DNA from: Cochliopodium minus
Lineage: Eukaryota > Discosea > Himatismenida > Cochliopodiidae
NCBI GenBank assembly: GCA_024220525.1
Contig: JAMYWO010000045.1
Location: 141,272 to 205,271 of the forward strand
Length of the DNA: 64,000 bases
Direction: 5' to 3'
Of this stretch, positions 33,901-46,119 are shown piece by piece. Under the pieces are notes generated by a model that worked only from the letters and a program-made list of their open reading frames with translations, had not been told where the DNA came from and made no database searches. Within the stretch, counting starts at the first letter, position 1, and the number at the start of each line of letters is the position of its first letter. The position numbers and the translations under genes are program-made.

Positions 33901-36900
33901 AAAAATTAAAAGTTTTTTAAAAAAAAAATATAATCAAAAATAAAAAAATAAAAATTTAAAAATTTAAAAATTAAAAATAATGATACAAAAAATGTAAGTT
34001 AAAACCAAAAAAAAATACCTATTTTTGTTATATTCCATTCTGAAACTAGTTGACTCATTGTATAAAAATTGTAAGAGGTTTGATTAACTGCATTTGCTGC
34101 TCTAAAGTTGTAGAGGCATATGGGACAATTATTTGTGTCAATGAAGTTGGAATTGTAAAAGCAAGCTTTAATATTTTATAAAAAAATATTAAACGAAAAG
34201 AAAAACAACAATAATAAAGTTTTACCTGGGTAATAATAAAGGTCTAAAGAAAAATGTTAGATTTAAAATAAAAATAAATAGCGAGATTATTTTTAAAATA
34301 TATTAGAGATTTTACTGTAACAATATCCACCAGAAGAACTACATTGATCTTGAGGCAAACTTTGTGATACCTTTAAATCATAAGAATATCTACAAAATAG
34401 AGTATCCATTCCTTTAATTGGACATCTGGAATCAAATTCAGAACTAAAAAAAAAATAAAGTTAGTAAATGAATGAGTAAAAAAATTTTTTTTTAAAAAAA
34501 AATACCAATATCTACACTGATCTTTGGTAAGTCCCATACAAGTTTCTTGTCTAATCATTTGAAAATTTTAAAATAAAATTTAAAATAGATTGAATTGATA
34601 GTTTTAAAACTTTTACGTTAATCCTCGAGCTTTACATTCATTTTTTGTGATGTCAGTGAAGACACAAATGAGATCTGAAAAAATTTTTTTTTGAAGAATT
34701 AAAAAATGAAAAAAAATATCAATAATACCTCTGTGATGCCACCATCCCTTTTGTAAAAGACAATCTTCATGATTTGTAATGGAAGCATTGTAGCATGTAA
34801 ACAAGGGATCTTCTTTGTCTAAAAAAGTTAAAAAAAAATAATTTTAATAAATTAAACATAAAATAAAAAGAAACGAACCACTGATACAAGAGTAATAATT
34901 TCCTTGGCAATTATTTTGGTCACAACCAGTACTTGTTAAAGTATTATTCACGGAACATAAAGTCAATGATTCGCATTGTTCTTTTGTGGTGATGTTAAAT
35001 TTTGATTTATCGGGGGTTATCCATTTCTTTCCCAAGACATAAGTACCATTTACATAAACTTTGCAAGCTTATTGAAAAATAAAATAAAATAAAATAAAAA
35101 AAAAATTATTTAATTATTTACCATAATTACTATTCATCTTACTAACACAAACATTTAAATTGCTATCCCAATATTTGTAGGCTTCATCCTTAATATCAAA
35201 GACACACTCACTTTGGTTCAACTTGAGTGCACAATAACCATCAAGACAAGTTTTATAAGAAGCATTTCCTGTCCCACAATAACAATCAGATTGTGAATAA
35301 GTGGGGTAAATACTACATTTTAAAAAACTTTAACGATGATAATATATAATTTTTATAAATACCATTGATTAAGTTGTTCACTCCAAGTAAGACCTTAATT
35401 TAAAAAATTAGTTCAAATTGATTGAAAAAAAAAAATTTTTTTTTTTTTTTGTATTACCATAATAACCAGTACAGACTTCATAAGTTGTGAATCTGTCATC
35501 AATAATTGCACAATAGTCACCAAGAGGAAGTTTTAAACAAGAACCATTTGACTCATCACAAACCTCACAAACTCCGAAATCCTTTTGATCTTGGCAATTC
35601 GTTTTTGTAGTTATGTTTAATAAATTGGTTGATGTGAAACAATATCCCATTTGGAGACATGTTGTTTCGTTGTCATTAGTAACAGCACCAGTTTGAGTCA
35701 CACATTGAGAAATCAAAGTTCTGTTATAAAAAGCAGCCAAAAATGTATCTTTTGTCGCTGAAGTTAATCCCTATTTTAAAAAATAATTTTAAAAAGAGTT
35801 TATTATTTAAAAAAAGTTTATTTAAAATGATAATTAATTACCCAAACTGCTCTGGCATAGCTTTCAATACTAGTTGGAATAGAATTGTTAAAGCAACCAA
35901 TAAGGAAAGATTGTTGGTTTTCAATCGTACAAGGATCACAAACAAAATAATTCAAATTACTGTTTAAAATTTAAATAAAAATTGAAAACAAAAAGGAAAA
36001 TAAAAGGAAAATATTACCATTGTGAACAAGGACAATCACTATTATTACGACATGAACTCACATTTAATTGACTGAAACATGAAAACAAGGCATCATATTG
36101 GTCATCGATTAACCTCTTACTTGCGTATGCATCAGAAGAACTAGAACATCCTTTTAAAAAATTTTAATTTATTTTATTTGAAAAAAAGTTTTTTTTAAAA
36201 GGGTATTACCATTAATTGGGTCGGCTGTTGTGTTTCTTAGGTATAAATAATCTCCCAAATAATTTATCGCTTCGCTGTAGTTAGAACATTGGTTGACTGA
36301 TCTCGAAGAAATGTTATAGAAATATTCTGAAGAATCAGAAACAAGTCTGCTATGGCAGCACTCAGTACCGTAAGCAAATAAATAAGGATTACAACCTAAT
36401 GAAATTGAAATTAAATTTTAACAAAAATTTTGAATTAATTTTTGTTTAAATAATACATGGATCATTTAAATACTCAGGAGTTTGTGGAGAAGCTAAACAC
36501 AATGAACTATTGTAGTTAATTTGGGTATAACCTGAAAGGAGTTTGTTGTCCAGGAATAAATAGCAGTCTTCAATCAAATTTGATAACGTGTACCATCCAT
36601 AATACCATAAACTAACAAAAATTGAGAAATTAAAATTTTTTAGAAATTTGAAAAAACTATACTAGTCAGTGAGAGTATCCCAATTTGTTGCATCTGATTG
36701 AATAGAAATTAGTTTTTATTTAAATGATTTTTAGAAGAAAATATGTTTTACTAATGATGGAAGCAGACAAAAATGAAACAGTTTGTTTTGCTACATTGGC
36801 AGTATTTGGATCACAAGAACTTTCTATGGTGGATTTTACAGGATAAACATTTTGAAATCCAGATACAGTCTGTTGGAAAGGAGAAGATTATAATCAAAAA

Positions 36901-37887
36901 TAATAAAGATAAATTTTTTACTTGATTATTTGAATCTACTATTCTTTTTCCTGTCTTCCCTTTGGAATTTGTGAAATTAAAATAGCACTTTGTGAAATCT
37001 GTCCTCTTCCCAAAGCTAAACCTTGTTCCTCCTTTTATATAAGATGTTAAAATCATGAATGTGAGTTTATTTTCAACAAGTGGAGTATCTGTTCCGTTGA
37101 CCCATCTATTTTATATTAATTTGATAAAAATTTCAAGAAATAAAATAAAAGAAATTTCAAAATATTTTATTTTACCCAATCTTCTTTGAAAATGATAATA
37201 TCGGATCTTGTGTAGGAGCAAGAGGTATGACGAAATCTTAAAGATAAAATAAATATTTTTTTTTTCTCGATAATTATGTTAGCGGAGGTTTTTTTACCAA
37301 GGTTTGATCCACCTGTTAAAGATATTATTAGTTTTTTGGTTTGATTGAAAATTTAAGAATTCACCTGAGGTGATTGTTATTGTATTTGATAAAATTTGTT
37401 ATTTAAGAATTTATTTTTTTACCTATTCCTGATACTATACTCAGTATTTTACTTGATAATGGTATTGATGGTATAATTACATCAGGGCAAACCATACTCA
37501 CAATCTCTGCTATGTTTAAAAGCCCATTTGGTAATTTTGGGCATTTATTTGATGTCATTCCCATGCAAATAGGAATTGAATCAATTGTTGAATTATTAGA
37601 TTCATACGCAAAATTATAAGACGTAAATCCATTCAAATTTGATCCATCATCCAAATAAATTTTATTATCAAAGAAAATATCAAATATTGTCATATTTATG
37701 GCTTCTCCGATACCAATCAATGAGCGTTTATTTCTATATTCTACTCTTTGAACATTCAAACCTTTTATTAAGATTTTATTGAAAATTTATTGATTGAATT
37801 AATAAAAAAAAGAAAATCGTTACATGATGATGTTGATATTAACAGAATGCAAGCAAAGATAAAGAATGTAAATAAATTTCCTTTCAT
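30936..37887 (-). CDS. Large Cys-rich seven-transmembrane receptor-like protein
   Basis: A gene of roughly 25 short exons. Exon 1 (37866-37887 region) encodes a signal peptide (MKGNLFTFFIFACILLIST). A long ectodomain of about 1000 residues follows. It has a beta-rich region first (VNGTDTPLVENKLTFMILT), then many Cys-rich modules about 40-60 residues apart (CPCSQW, CEVCDESNGSC, CTAAGGTWIDTITTKDEC), and many NxS/T sites. The last six exons hold seven hydrophobic helices (ILYVLSAIMFLLSILCVLFLI; YSLLRAIYFVLFA; VFISVIAFTVIIFAWIFGL; FILLITSFALLLQIIYLLYI), ending in a Ser/Lys-rich cytoplasmic tail (SNVSYQEEK). Exon joins were followed across 36.0-37.9 kb and at the C-terminus; inner boundaries are approximate. 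It is likely an orphan GPCR-like receptor related in layout to the PA-7TM gene at 2.7-4.8 kb. Confidence 0.65.
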
Positions 37888-38376
37888 TTTTTTTTTTAAT
37901 ACGTTTATTTCTAAATTGAGATTTACGAATATTTTTAGAATAAAAATCAGGGATGAAAATTTGAGAACAAATCATAACCATCAACTCCCAAAAAACATTC
38001 TTGCAAACTTGGAAAAATCAGATTTTCTCATCAAAAAAGGAAGATGTCAGATTCTCTTGTTCATAATATCCTTATTATATTCTATAAACTTTCCAAACTC
38101 CTTGAACATATGGATAACAGATTGAGATCAAAAGATATAATTTATAACGTTTATTTTGGATCTTTTAACATTTTAGGTTGAGATCAATGAAACACCCCAA
38201 TTTACAATAATTTCCAAATTTGATTCAAGAAGAATTTCTACATAAGAATATTTTAAATATTCTCTCAATTGATGAAGAGACAATGAAAGATTCCATCCTA
38301 TTAAATCTCAATTTTCATCTCTTGAGATTTTTTATATTATTTATATTTTTGTTTTTCAATTAAAAATAAAAAAATA
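37888..38376. other. Intergenic between divergent receptor and codanin-like genes
   Basis: 489 bp separating the receptor start (minus) from the codanin-like start (plus), so it probably holds both promoters. No gene is recognised in it. Confidence 0.5.
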
Positions 38377-41300
38377 ATGGAAGTTGCTTCCTTGATATTT
38401 GAGGAACTATTGAACAACAAATTGGAAGAACAATCTTTATATTCATGGATGAAAGACTATTATTTCCATAATAAAGCAAATGATAAATATAAATTGAAAC
38501 CAATAGACCTCATCACTTATTGTATTAATTATATAAGGATGGAATACAAAAATCTAAATGAAAGAATAATATTGGCTTCAAAATCAAATGAGATGAATCA
38601 AGAAATTGAAATCACCAATATCATAAAACCAATATCAAACGTAATATTTTTAATAAATGATCTTATATTCTTTATTAATTGTAAATCTGATAGATAAGGA
38701 GGATTCATCCAACAAAAATAAAAGAGAATGATTCTCCTATAAAAAATAATCTCCCTTTTGAGAAAATATCAATAAAATTTAATGCAAAAGAAGATAGGAA
38801 AGACTTGCTATCCAACAAAAACAAAAGCAATATTAAATTCACAAATTCATCATACACGCCAACAAAGAAGATTCTGATGGATCAATCAGAATTTCCAACA
38901 TTCAAAAACAAAGGATCTCCCAAATCAAAAAATCAAAATAAGCAAGTGGCAGAAGAGAAAGAAAAAAAAAGAGAGATTAAAGACTATAATGATTTAAGAT
39001 CGAGCATCTTTGAAAAAGATTTGATTAAAATTGAGAATCTCTCCAATTTATACACCTTCATTCTCTTAAACAAATTAGTTCCTAGTCTTCACGAAGAACT
39101 AAAACTTCTATACCAATCTATTTCTCTTTCCCACAATATTTTGTTGGCAGATTCCATGAACTCAGATTCATTGTTATCTAAACAACCAACACACTTTCTT
39201 TTGTTCTCTTTTCAAACTTTAAAAGGTCTTGAAAATTTGATCAAAAAAATGGGAAGCCCTTTTTTGAAGAGATTATGCGAGAACAAAAAGTACTCATTTT
39301 TTTGTTAAAAATTTTTTTTGGTTTTTTTTAAAAAAAGTATCTAAATAGGATCGAAAATTTTCTTCCAGAGTTCCAGAAAAGTATGAAAGAACAAATAAAA
39401 GTAAATGATTTGAATAGGAGTAATAAAACTCATTTCAAGATTGAAACAAACAAGTATGGGAACGTATCATCACCTTTCAGAGAAGAAATAGATTCTAAAA
39501 ATAACTTTAAATCAAAGGAAAGTCAGTTACAATACAACAACAAAGAGAAAATGAGAGATTGTTTTCATGACTTGTTGAGACAATTCGAATCTCCTTCTAA
39601 TAAATTTGAGCAAACGAGAAACCTTTCCATTCTAAGCCAAAATATAGATAATTTTTATAGATCTTTGATGGAGGAGAACTATCATTGGTTTGTTGATTTT
39701 TTTCAAAATGTTTTGTTGAGCTATTGTTGCACTGACGAGCCTTTGGAGCATCACTTGAACAAAGAAGATCCAGAAAAAATGTTGAAATTGAAAAATAGGT
39801 TGTTTTCAAATAAAAAAGTGATAGACATGTCCAATATTGCAAAAAAAGAAGATAATAACCCATCTAGATTCAATCCTGAGAATATAAAGGACATTTTTGT
39901 TGGAAGAGAATACTTTTTCTACTTGTTTATCACCACTACAAGAAACTACTGCATAAATCATTTGATCCTTAAAAATTTTTCCTCCAAAATAACATCTTTG
40001 AGCACTGATATTCAAGAAAAAATCAACTCTCCTTCTGACTTATCTCAAATAATAATAAAACTCAAAATTTTGTCTAAATTTGTTGGTTTTTTGAATTTTT
40101 GGCCAAACATCAAAGTTTTTAAAACCATTTCTTTTCCTTAAAAGAATCTTTGGAAATCAACAACAACACTTCTTATTTATTTTTGATGTGGTTGAAATTT
40201 AAAAATTCTATTGTAAATAATAATATCATTTTAGCAATTCCTTGATCATCGAATATCTCAAACCCATGTCCTATGAGAAATTGAGTCGGGAGTCAAAAAT
40301 ATTACAAGTATTTGTTCAAAATTCTCGCTATTATATTTTTGGTAGACTTTGATCAACAATTCTCTAAATAAATTCAACTACAAGCTTCTGTGTTAACGAA
40401 AACCCTTCATTTTTATCTTTTTTCACCTTGAAAGCTTTTTCCACACTGTAGAATCGATCCTTTATTCCTTTTTTCCGAAAATTATTATTGGAAGATCTTT
40501 TCAAACATTCCTTTCAAATGTTAATGCTCCATTGATACAAACCCTTTTTATTTGTTTGAAGATGAAAAGTTTATTGGTGTAAAATAATTTTTTTAAAAAT
40601 AATAAACTTATTACTTTCAAAAGGTTTGTTAGAAGAATTAATGAACAAATTTTTGCATTAGTATGGTTCAAGAAGAAAATATCAATATTCACGAAAATGG
40701 ATTCTCCTTTGAAGAAAATAAAACCTATTTCTTCTGCAAATACTTCAATCAATGAATCTATTCAAATGAAATACATTACTATTTTGGTAGTACCAATTCT
40801 TATCTCATTTTGAGTTTATTGTCAAAAAGTGACCGAAAACTGCACTTCAATTTGTCTTAAAAAATTTGAAAATTAGTTTTGGGAGGTAAATTGTACATTT
40901 AAAAATGTTCTTTATTCAAAAAAAAATTTTTTTAAATCAGAAAGAGTATAAATTGTTGATTGGAGAAATAGTCAGAAATTAATAGTAATGAAACATTTGA
41001 AGATGAAATTGGATAGATTTTACTTTGAAATTGAAAGAAAAGCTCTCCTTTTTCTTATGAAGAATCCAAAGTATTTCACAAGAGAAAGTGGAAAACAACT
41101 CATTGATTTGCTTACCCACAAACCACACACAATGATGTAAAGAAACTTGTATTAACATAATTTCCAACATTCTCTGAGAACATCAAAAAATTTGTTAGAG
41201 GAGAGGGTAAAGGTGGTTGTGAAGAGTTTTTGGAGGACAGAATAAAATAATATCAAGAAAAAATAAAGAAAACAAGAATAATCTCTAACAAGGAAAATTC

Positions 41301-42140
41301 TCTTCCAATCTGAATGATGAAAATAATTTTTGAAGAGTTTTCATTGGAAAATTTTGTCATATCCACTTCCTCAATACTTTCTAAAAGAAACAAGAAACTC
41401 AAATCCATTTTAATTTGGAAATAGATAGTGGTACAAAAGAGGAGAACAATGAAGAGAACCGATTGTCTGTTGTAACTCTACTCAAATTGGAGAAATGCAT
41501 TTTTGAAGTAAAGAAATTGAGCTCAGATCGTAATGAGAACATTATATTATTCAATGATTCTCTTTTATTTTTGCAAAGAAGTTATTTCTACAACTTTGAC
41601 AACAAAATGAGCTCTTTCAAATCTAAATTCTTTCCTTCTATCGTTAATCTCCTTTTAGATAGTTCTTTGGAGTTAATTCAATATTGTGAATACGAAAAAA
41701 ACTTGGTTGAAATGTTGATTTTGAAAAGAAATTTGGAGATAGAAAAACCTTCTCTCAAAAACTGTTTCGAATTGATATTTTTTTCTCTCAAAGTATTGTC
41801 TGATTACGACAACTTTCTCACTGAAAATTTTTCACTTTTCTTTTTAAAATCTATTCAAAACTTTGATAAATCATATTTTCAGTGCCATCTTTATTTTCTT
41901 TCAAGATTGTTGATTGATGATGTAATTACTTTCTCTTCTTTTGAAACTTCTCTTTTGAACTTCTTTGAGAAATATCCCGAACACTTTTCTTTTTTGGTTG
42001 AAGTGTTTATTGATGTTGTATCTGTTTTGAAACGCCACAAAAGCGATATTTCCCCTTTTTCTTTTTTCAATTCTATAAACAAATTACTTGAAAATGAAAG
42101 AATCAATCAAAAATCAAGAGAATTACTCAATGGACTTTGA
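38377..42140 (+). pseudogene. Codanin-1 homologue, apparently disrupted in the middle
   Basis: The first part splices cleanly: 38377-38640, then from 38694 to about 39290 and 39350 to 40140. It includes KISIKFNAKEDRK and a short conserved RRIHPT motif. It aligns with animal Codanin-1 (an ASF1-binding protein): NFKSKESQLQYNNKEKMRDC resembles its NFSSDRAFHTFKKQ region, FVDFFQNVLLSYC its FVRLFQKQLLQMC, and LKILSKFVGFLNFWP its LRLLAKFLGFVAFLP. After 40140 the frame breaks twice by apparent single-base losses: at 40138-40145, and again at about 40243 where ILAIP and IIEYLKPM are out of frame at the expected VPWLVEFL site. No plus frame of 60 codons exists from 40141 to 41414. A 241-codon C-terminal frame (41415-42140) is intact. 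Either a decaying gene or base-call errors. Confidence 0.55.
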
Positions 42141-42403
42141 CAAATCTAATCTTTATATTTAATCTTATTTATTAAAATAATTGTAAATTCTAATCCAATC
42201 AAAGAATTTTCTTTCAATTGATTCCTCTAATTTGAACTTTATTTTTATAAGATCATTTTAAGATCAAATTGAAATCTATACCATTTAAAAGATTGTCAAT
42301 TTAATAAAAAAAAAAAATTTAGAAAAAAAGGTTTGAATATATTGAGAATATAAAATTTATCTTTTTCACAATTTTTTTTATTAAGAACTTGCTTTATTAA
42401 AAA

Positions 42404-43584
42404 ATGAAACCATGGGATGGAACAATGGTAATTTTTGTTTTTTTATTTTTAATTGAAATAAAAATTTTGATTTTCTTTTATATTTTTGAGTGTACTTTTA
42501 AATCAAAGCATGGGACTTATCTTCGTGCAGATCCGAACGGAACAGTTTCTTTGGTATCAACACCACCTGATGGTAAATAAATTTAATTTCTTTATATAAA
42601 GTCAGAATTTTAAATTTGTTTTTAATTTACACTTTGTAGATTACGAATGGTGGAATATAACTGTATTCGAAGGGAAATACATTTTCAGATCATTCCATTA
42701 TACTTACCTTAGCGTAATACCCAACACTAAAACTCCTTCGTTGCACATTGTATGCGATACAAGTAAAATGAAAAAAAAAAATGATTGCAAATTGTTATTT
42801 AACAAAATTTTACATGTAAATTTTTAATTTATAGAAATGGTTTGTTTCAATGTTATCCCATATAACAATACCAAGACAAAGTGGATTATATCGAACGCAC
42901 AGAGTCCTAAAGAAATCTATCTCGGTTGTCAATCTGATAAGGTGCCTATTTACAAGGATGCTGCTGGGGAGACCGAAAGATGGACTATTGATATCATTGG
43001 TGCTGGTTCATTGACACATGGAAGAAAGCTATATTTCAAGGCACAACAAACTTCATACTTATCTGCATCCAAAGATAAAAAATTTTCATTGAATAAATCA
43101 GCAGATGCAAATGAATTGTAAAGTCATTTTCAAATCATATTTTTTATATTTCTGTTAAAATGAATTTTTTTTGATTATTGAATGGATTGAGATGTCTCAT
43201 AAGTTTGAGAATATGATTTACCATTATCTTATCCAAAAATAACTTATATATTGAGTTTATATATCAACCTTTCTAATCATATTCATATTCATCTCTTTAC
43301 AAAATTTCTTATTTTTAAAATTTAGATTCACTCTTGATCAAAAGGAATCCGTTTTCAATGCTTTGAAATCCAGTTCTGGTCATTATATAAGTGCAAATAA
43401 AGATGGAACACTTTCTTTGGTTGACAGTTATAAAGGAGATCAAGAAAAATTCAAATTAGAATTCCAAACCAATATTCCTCGTTTGTCCATCAAATCTACC
43501 TTTGGAACCTATATCTCAACTGATGGAGGAATCATCAAACTTGCTACCAAAATTGGACCCACAGAAACATTTTACATCATCTAA
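42404..43584 (+). CDS. Fascin-like beta-trefoil protein
   Basis: Five exons (42404-42427, 42491-42572, 42640-42762, 42835-43117, 43326-43584) close to 256 residues. Repeating beta-trefoil units are seen: FKSKHGTYLRADPNGTVSLV, KYIFRSFHYTYLSV, LYFKAQQTSYLSASKDKKFSL, ALKSSSGHYISANKDGTLSL, and LSIKSTFGTYISTDGG. This is the fascin/hisactophilin pattern (hydrophobic - HGxYLSA - DGxL). Fascin-like trefoils bind actin or lipids; with about two trefoils it is half the size of animal fascin. No signal peptide, so cytosolic. A role in actin bundling is inferred from the fold only. Confidence 0.65.
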
Positions 43585-43743
43585 AATCCTATTTTTTTGA
43601 GGGAATTCGAAATTTTCCAACCTTATATTTTTGATTAAAAGAAATCATAATGAGTATATCCCTTTATCTATCTTTAATATTCCCAATTTAAAAAGCTTGG
43701 TTTTGAAAATAAATAAAAAAAAATTGTATATATTTGTTTGAAA

Positions 43744-45843
43744 ATGGAAAACATAAAATTAGTTGTAAGATCTTCAATTGATTAAAGAATTTATACAAAA
43801 ACTTGCAATTTAAACTATTAAAATTTAAAATTTTAAAATAGGTACTGGGGGATGGTGGTGCGGGTATTTCTCTTCCTTTTTTTAAATTGAATTTATATTA
43901 AATCTTTTTTTTTTAAAGGGAACAAAACTGCGTGTATTGTAAGATATTGCTCAGGGGTTATGCCAGAAAGTAAGAGACCAAAATGTATTTAAAATTGTAC
44001 ATAATATTTTGTTAGCATATGACCCCACCATAGAAGATAGGTTTTAATAGATTATTCATTCAACACATAACATATTGAGTTTTTTAATTTAGTTATACCA
44101 AACAAACACAAGTAGATGGCGAATCTGTAAGGCTCGAGATTTTGGATACAGCAGGGTAACAAATTAAATAAAATCTTCTTTTAATACAATTTTTTCATTT
44201 TAATTAATTTATTTAGGCAAGAAGAATTTACTGCATTAAGAAATCAATGGATAAAAGATTCAGACGTTTATATGTTAGGATTCAGTTTGGTTTCTAGGGT
44301 CTCATTTGAACAATTATTGACATTTTTTAGTCAAGTAAAACAAAAAACTCAAACAGTTAATGAAAGTACATCACTTTATTTATTTTATTAAATTTTTTTT
44401 CTTTAAATGATTTTTTTTTTTGAAAATTAAAGCTGTGTGGGTTTTAACTGGGAACAAAGGTTTTTGAAATATATTAATAACATTATTTTTAGTTTTAAGA
44501 TCCATTTTTAAAAAGTCGATCTGGTTGAGGAAAGAGAAGTTTCGAAACAAGAAGGAAAATCGCTTGCGATGATGTTGGGTTGTGAATATTTCGAAACATC
44601 TGCGAAAACTGGGTATAACGTAAAAGAAAGTTTCGAACAGACTGTGAGGGAATACAGAAAATCAAAGAGAAATCGCAATTATTTCAAAGAAAAAGAGGAG
44701 CAAAACTCAAATATTACTTTGTTAATTGGAATAGGATGGTTTGAAATGTTATCAAACATATTTAATCCCAAATTTGAAATTTTTGAAACGCCAAACATCA
44801 ACAAAAATCTTAAAAACGTATGGCTTTTGATTTTTTCATATATTGTGAAAAATGAAAAAGATAGAATGAGTTGTAGATTGGTTTGTAAGTATTGGAATGA
44901 TCTTATTGTGAATAATTTTCGAAATGAAAGGAAAAATGACAAAGAGACTTATGCTAAAACATTTTCTAAGAAAGAAGGAAGAATCGTTTGTCTTGATTGG
45001 GAAAGTAAAGTTTTTTATGACTACATCATCAATTCTGTTGTTTTTTTCGATGTCTCACAAGTTCTCACTGAAATCAGAAGCACTAGAAGCAAGTCTTATA
45101 ACTTATTTGATAAAGTTAAGAAATACAAAAATAAGAACAAATCTCCCAAATTGTCTTTTGTTCTTTTCAACTTTTCAAAATTGAGAGAGGGAATTGAAAA
45201 TGATACTCTTCATATCCCAGGTTGCACTTCAAAAGATTGGGAAACCAACAAAAAATTTCTTATTGATTTGTTTTCAGATTGCAAAGTGATCATTGTCGAA
45301 AACGTTTTTTCAAATGAAAATATCAAAAAGATTTTGAAAGAAGCTGAAATCCCAAATCCCTTGCTAAAGTATAAAGAAAAGTGTGGAAAAGTAAATTCTT
45401 TGGATTTTTCTCTTCTTTGTCAAAATCCTCAAAAAAGGGAAAATTATAAACTTCATTTGAATATGGTTTATAAAAAAGATGAAGGTGGAATGAAGAATTT
45501 AAATGAAAACCTAAACAAAAAGTTTCAACCTAAAAAAGAAATCAAAATCCCTGTTGAGAATTTTGTTGCTAACATGATCAAACAAGAAAAAAAGGATTGT
45601 TTCAGAGGTTCCATAAATTTGATTAATACAAATGGTTTTGATTTGAAAGTGAAAATTTTTAGTTCTCATGATATCACTTGCGAAAAAACAAGCTTCACTT
45701 TGAAAAAAGGTTCCTCTTTTTGGTTTACTTTTGATACGCTGACGGATGTGAAAGGAACTTTCTTGTTGTTTCAGCTCAAGAAGTTATTCAAAAAAACTTT
45801 TTTTATTGTCCAACTTCAATACCAAAAACTGAAAACCAATTGA
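43744..45843 (+). CDS. Ras GTPase-F-box-like fusion, paralogue A
   Basis: Eight exons (43744-43764, 43842-43863, 43919-43969, 44016-44040, 44093-44155, 44217-44365, 44433-44459, 44516-45843) close to 561 residues. Ras part: P-loop GDGGAGNKTAC (an extra Asn before Lys), switch [28 protein letters not shown], and ETSAKTG. An F-box-like helix bundle follows ([29 protein letters not shown], about residues 220-265). Then comes a region starting VVFFDVSQV that in the paralogues reads VVFIDASDV, and a C-terminal beta-rich domain (GSINLINTNGFDLKVKIF). There is no CAAX box, so it is not prenylated. This copy is the most diverged in the middle domain. An F-box would normally link to SKP1/cullin; that link is inferred. 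Confidence 0.85.
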
Positions 45844-45956
45844 AATTATTAAAGTTTTAAATTTAATATAATAAAAAAAATTGAAAAAAATTAAATCTCT
45901 TTATCTTTTTATATGTCTTATTTATCTAAAAAATTCTGATATCTTATTTGGAAAAG

Positions 45957-45990
45957 GTGGATGTGAATTCAAAACATCTGCAAAAACAAG
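45957..45990 (+). pseudogene. Relic fragment of the Ras-fusion G5 region
   Basis: A short stretch just downstream of paralogue A (GGTGGATGTGAATTC, then AAAACATCTGCAAAAACAAG) closely resembles the sequence encoding [12 protein letters not shown] in the five intact genes, with a small internal deletion. It is not in an open gene. It may mark a lost sixth copy or unequal crossing-over. Confidence 0.4.
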
Positions 45991-46119
45991 TCTTTTAGTT
46001 TACTTTCTTTGCCAATTTATTTATGTTAAAAATTATTTGAAAAGATGGTGATTGAAAAAGATATGATGAAAAAAGATGAATTTTTGTTTGCATTATAAAA
46101 AATAAAATTTGTGAAAGAA

